Positions 11,975 to 13,010 of a stretch of DNA of 13,010 bases are shown one piece after another. The first letter of the stretch is position 1, and each line of letters begins with the position of its first letter. A program made the position numbers and the translations under genes. Under the pieces are notes generated by a model. It was not told the DNA's origin. It saw nothing but the letters and a program-made list of their open reading frames with translations, and ran no database searches. Source of the stretch: Synechococcaceae bacterium WB4_1_0192 (GTDB taxonomy: Bacteria > Cyanobacteriota > Cyanobacteriia > PCC-6307 > Cyanobiaceae); assembly GCA_009926195.1 (NCBI GenBank), contig RFPK01000028.1, positions 1 through 13,010 on the forward strand, read 5' to 3'.

Positions 11975-13010
11975 CTAGCTCAGGCGCATGCGCCGGTGCA
12001 GCAGAAGCTCCCGGCAACCCAGCAGCGCTCCCAGACCGCCGAGCAGGCCAAAGCAGCCCCACACTCCAAGCGGTGGCCACAGGCTCAGCCCTGCTGCGAG
12101 CAGGCCGCTCAGGCCACCGCCACCCAGGAAGGCGATCTGCCCCAGGCCGGCCATCCGGCCCCGCAACACCTGTGGGGCATGAACCTGAATGATCAGATTC
12201 GTGCCGGCCAGCAGGCAGGCCGTACCCAGACCGATCAGGAAAGCCATCGCCAGGCCCCAGGCCTGCATCAGCCCGGGCGCCACCGCCGTCGTTTCGCGCA
12301 GCGCCAGGCCCAGCTGGGCGGCACCCGTGGTCAGGGTGCTGACACCCAGCAGCAGGCCAGGTCGCCGGCCCAGGCGCACCGCGTTGCGCTGCAGCACCAC
12401 GCCACCGCTGATGCTGCCCGCGGCGATCACGCTCGTGAACAGTCCCAGGGCCAGGGGGCTCGGGCCCAGCAACCGCTCGGCCATCAGTGGCGCCAGGCCC
12501 GGATGGAAGAATCCCACCAGGCAGGCCAGGCCCGTGAAGCGCAGCACGTGACGCAGGGCGGGGCCGCACTCCCGCCAGGCGGTGCCCAGGCTGGCGTTCG
12601 TGCCCGGTGTGCTGCGACGTTCCTGATCCCGGCGGGGCTGCATCAGCCACAGCAGGGTGGCGATCGGCAGCAGGTAGCTGGCCGCATCCAGGCTCAGGGC
12701 CAGGGTCGGTCCGGTGGCGGCCAGCAGCACCCCCCCGATCGGCGGCCCCACCAGCTTGCCGACGTTGAAGATCACCGAGAAGCTGGCCAGATAGGGCCCG
12801 AGCTGATCGGGTTCATCCACCAGCAGGGCCACATACTTGTTGCGCGCGGTGAGCTCATAGGCACTGGCGGTGCCGATGCCGAGCGTGCTGAGCAGCAGCA
12901 GTCCGTCCTGCACGCTGCCCCTGCTCACCGGGATCGCCAGGGCGCCGAGCACGGCCGCGGCGCCCGACATGTCGCACTTCATGTCTTCCATGAAGTTGCT
13001 GGGCTTCAGG
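11975..13010 (-). CDS. Major facilitator superfamily transporter (EntS/MFS_3-like), N-terminus beyond right edge
   Basis: The visible 344 residues are the larger C-terminal part of a 12-helix MFS exporter. Matching parts are LSTLGIGTASAYELTARNKYVALLV and NVGKLVGPPIGGVLLAATGP (the 'N.arlvGPaigG.l' signature of the MFS_3/EntS group), a charged central loop QPRRDQERRSTPG, and ten or so alternating hydrophobic segments up to GLLGGLGALLG before the tail HRRMRLS. The family exports siderophores, drugs or metabolites by proton antiport; the cargo cannot be told. An ATG at 12991 exists, but about 70-90 residues (the first two or three helices) would be missing, and the frame stays open to the window edge. 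The true start is therefore outside. It ends 46 bp from petL on the opposite strand. Confidence 0.82.
   Translation of the reverse strand, partial: LKPSNFMEDMKCDMSGAAAVLGALAIPVSRGSVQDGLLLLSTLGIGTASAYELTARNKYVALLVDEPDQLGPYLASFSVIFNVGKLVGPPIGGVLLAATGPTLALSLDAASYLLPIATLLWLMQPRRDQERRSTPGTNASLGTAWRECGPALRHVLRFTGLACLVGFFHPGLAPLMAERLLGPSPLALGLFTSVIAAGSISGGVVLQRNAVRLGRRPGLLLGVSTLTTGAAQLGLALRETTAVAPGLMQAWGLAMAFLIGLGTACLLAGTNLIIQVHAPQVLRGRMAGLGQIAFLGGGGLSGLLAAGLSLWPPLGVWGCFGLLGGLGALLGCRELLLHRRMRLS

Noticed and set aside
11984..11995. Perfect palindrome GGCGCATGCGCC
   Set aside because: It lies within the coding end of the transporter gene (Arg-Met-Arg codons), so no regulatory meaning is supported.

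Overview
The window looks like chromosomal core sequence from a GC-rich picocyanobacterium of the Cyanobium/Synechococcus type. The evidence is the set of cyanobacterial or plastid marker families: Ycf33 (DUF751), PetL of the cytochrome b6f complex, a CRR7-like protein, a DUF6816 protein and a DUF4346 protein. These are packed tightly among HemD, RbfA, NagZ, shikimate kinase, a pterin synthase and an HpnP-like radical SAM protein. I see no insertion sequence, CRISPR array, tRNA, rRNA or phage gene. No gap between genes is longer than about 190 bases.

Layout. Bases 1-3921 hold a minus-strand run read from right to left: ycf33, rbfA, nagZ, a glycosyltransferase-TPR gene, then hemD, which leaves the window at its left edge. 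The genes are 2 bp apart (ycf33/rbfA), overlap by 11 bp (rbfA/nagZ), are 45 bp apart (nagZ/glycosyltransferase) and 2 bp apart (glycosyltransferase/hemD). This is almost certainly one transcription unit mixing ribosome maturation, wall glycan turnover and tetrapyrrole synthesis. Opposite ycf33 is a glutathione S-transferase (+). It meets a DUF6816 gene (-) tail to tail, and both have lost their normal ends and run into each other. A CRR7-like gene (+) then overlaps the end of shikimate kinase (-) by four bases.

Bases 6291-7906 (+) hold a tandem-domain 6-pyruvoyl-tetrahydropterin-synthase-like gene and, 5 bp further on, a RibD-C/dihydrofolate-reductase-like gene. The two probably act in one pterin or flavin-type pathway. 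A small exported cysteine-containing protein of unknown function (-) overlaps the end of the reductase gene. A FemAB-like acyltransferase and a DUF4346 gene (+) follow as a pair. A cobalamin-binding radical SAM gene (-) ends 28 bp from DUF4346. Divergent from it is the 30-codon petL gene (+), which falls below usual gene-calling length cut-offs. The right edge holds the C-terminal part of a major facilitator transporter (-).

Nothing here amounts to a new defence or mobile system. The most useful anomalies are the convergent GST/DUF6816 fusion junction, the tandem pterin synthase whose first domain lacks its catalytic histidine, the reductase paired with it, and the easily missed petL gene.
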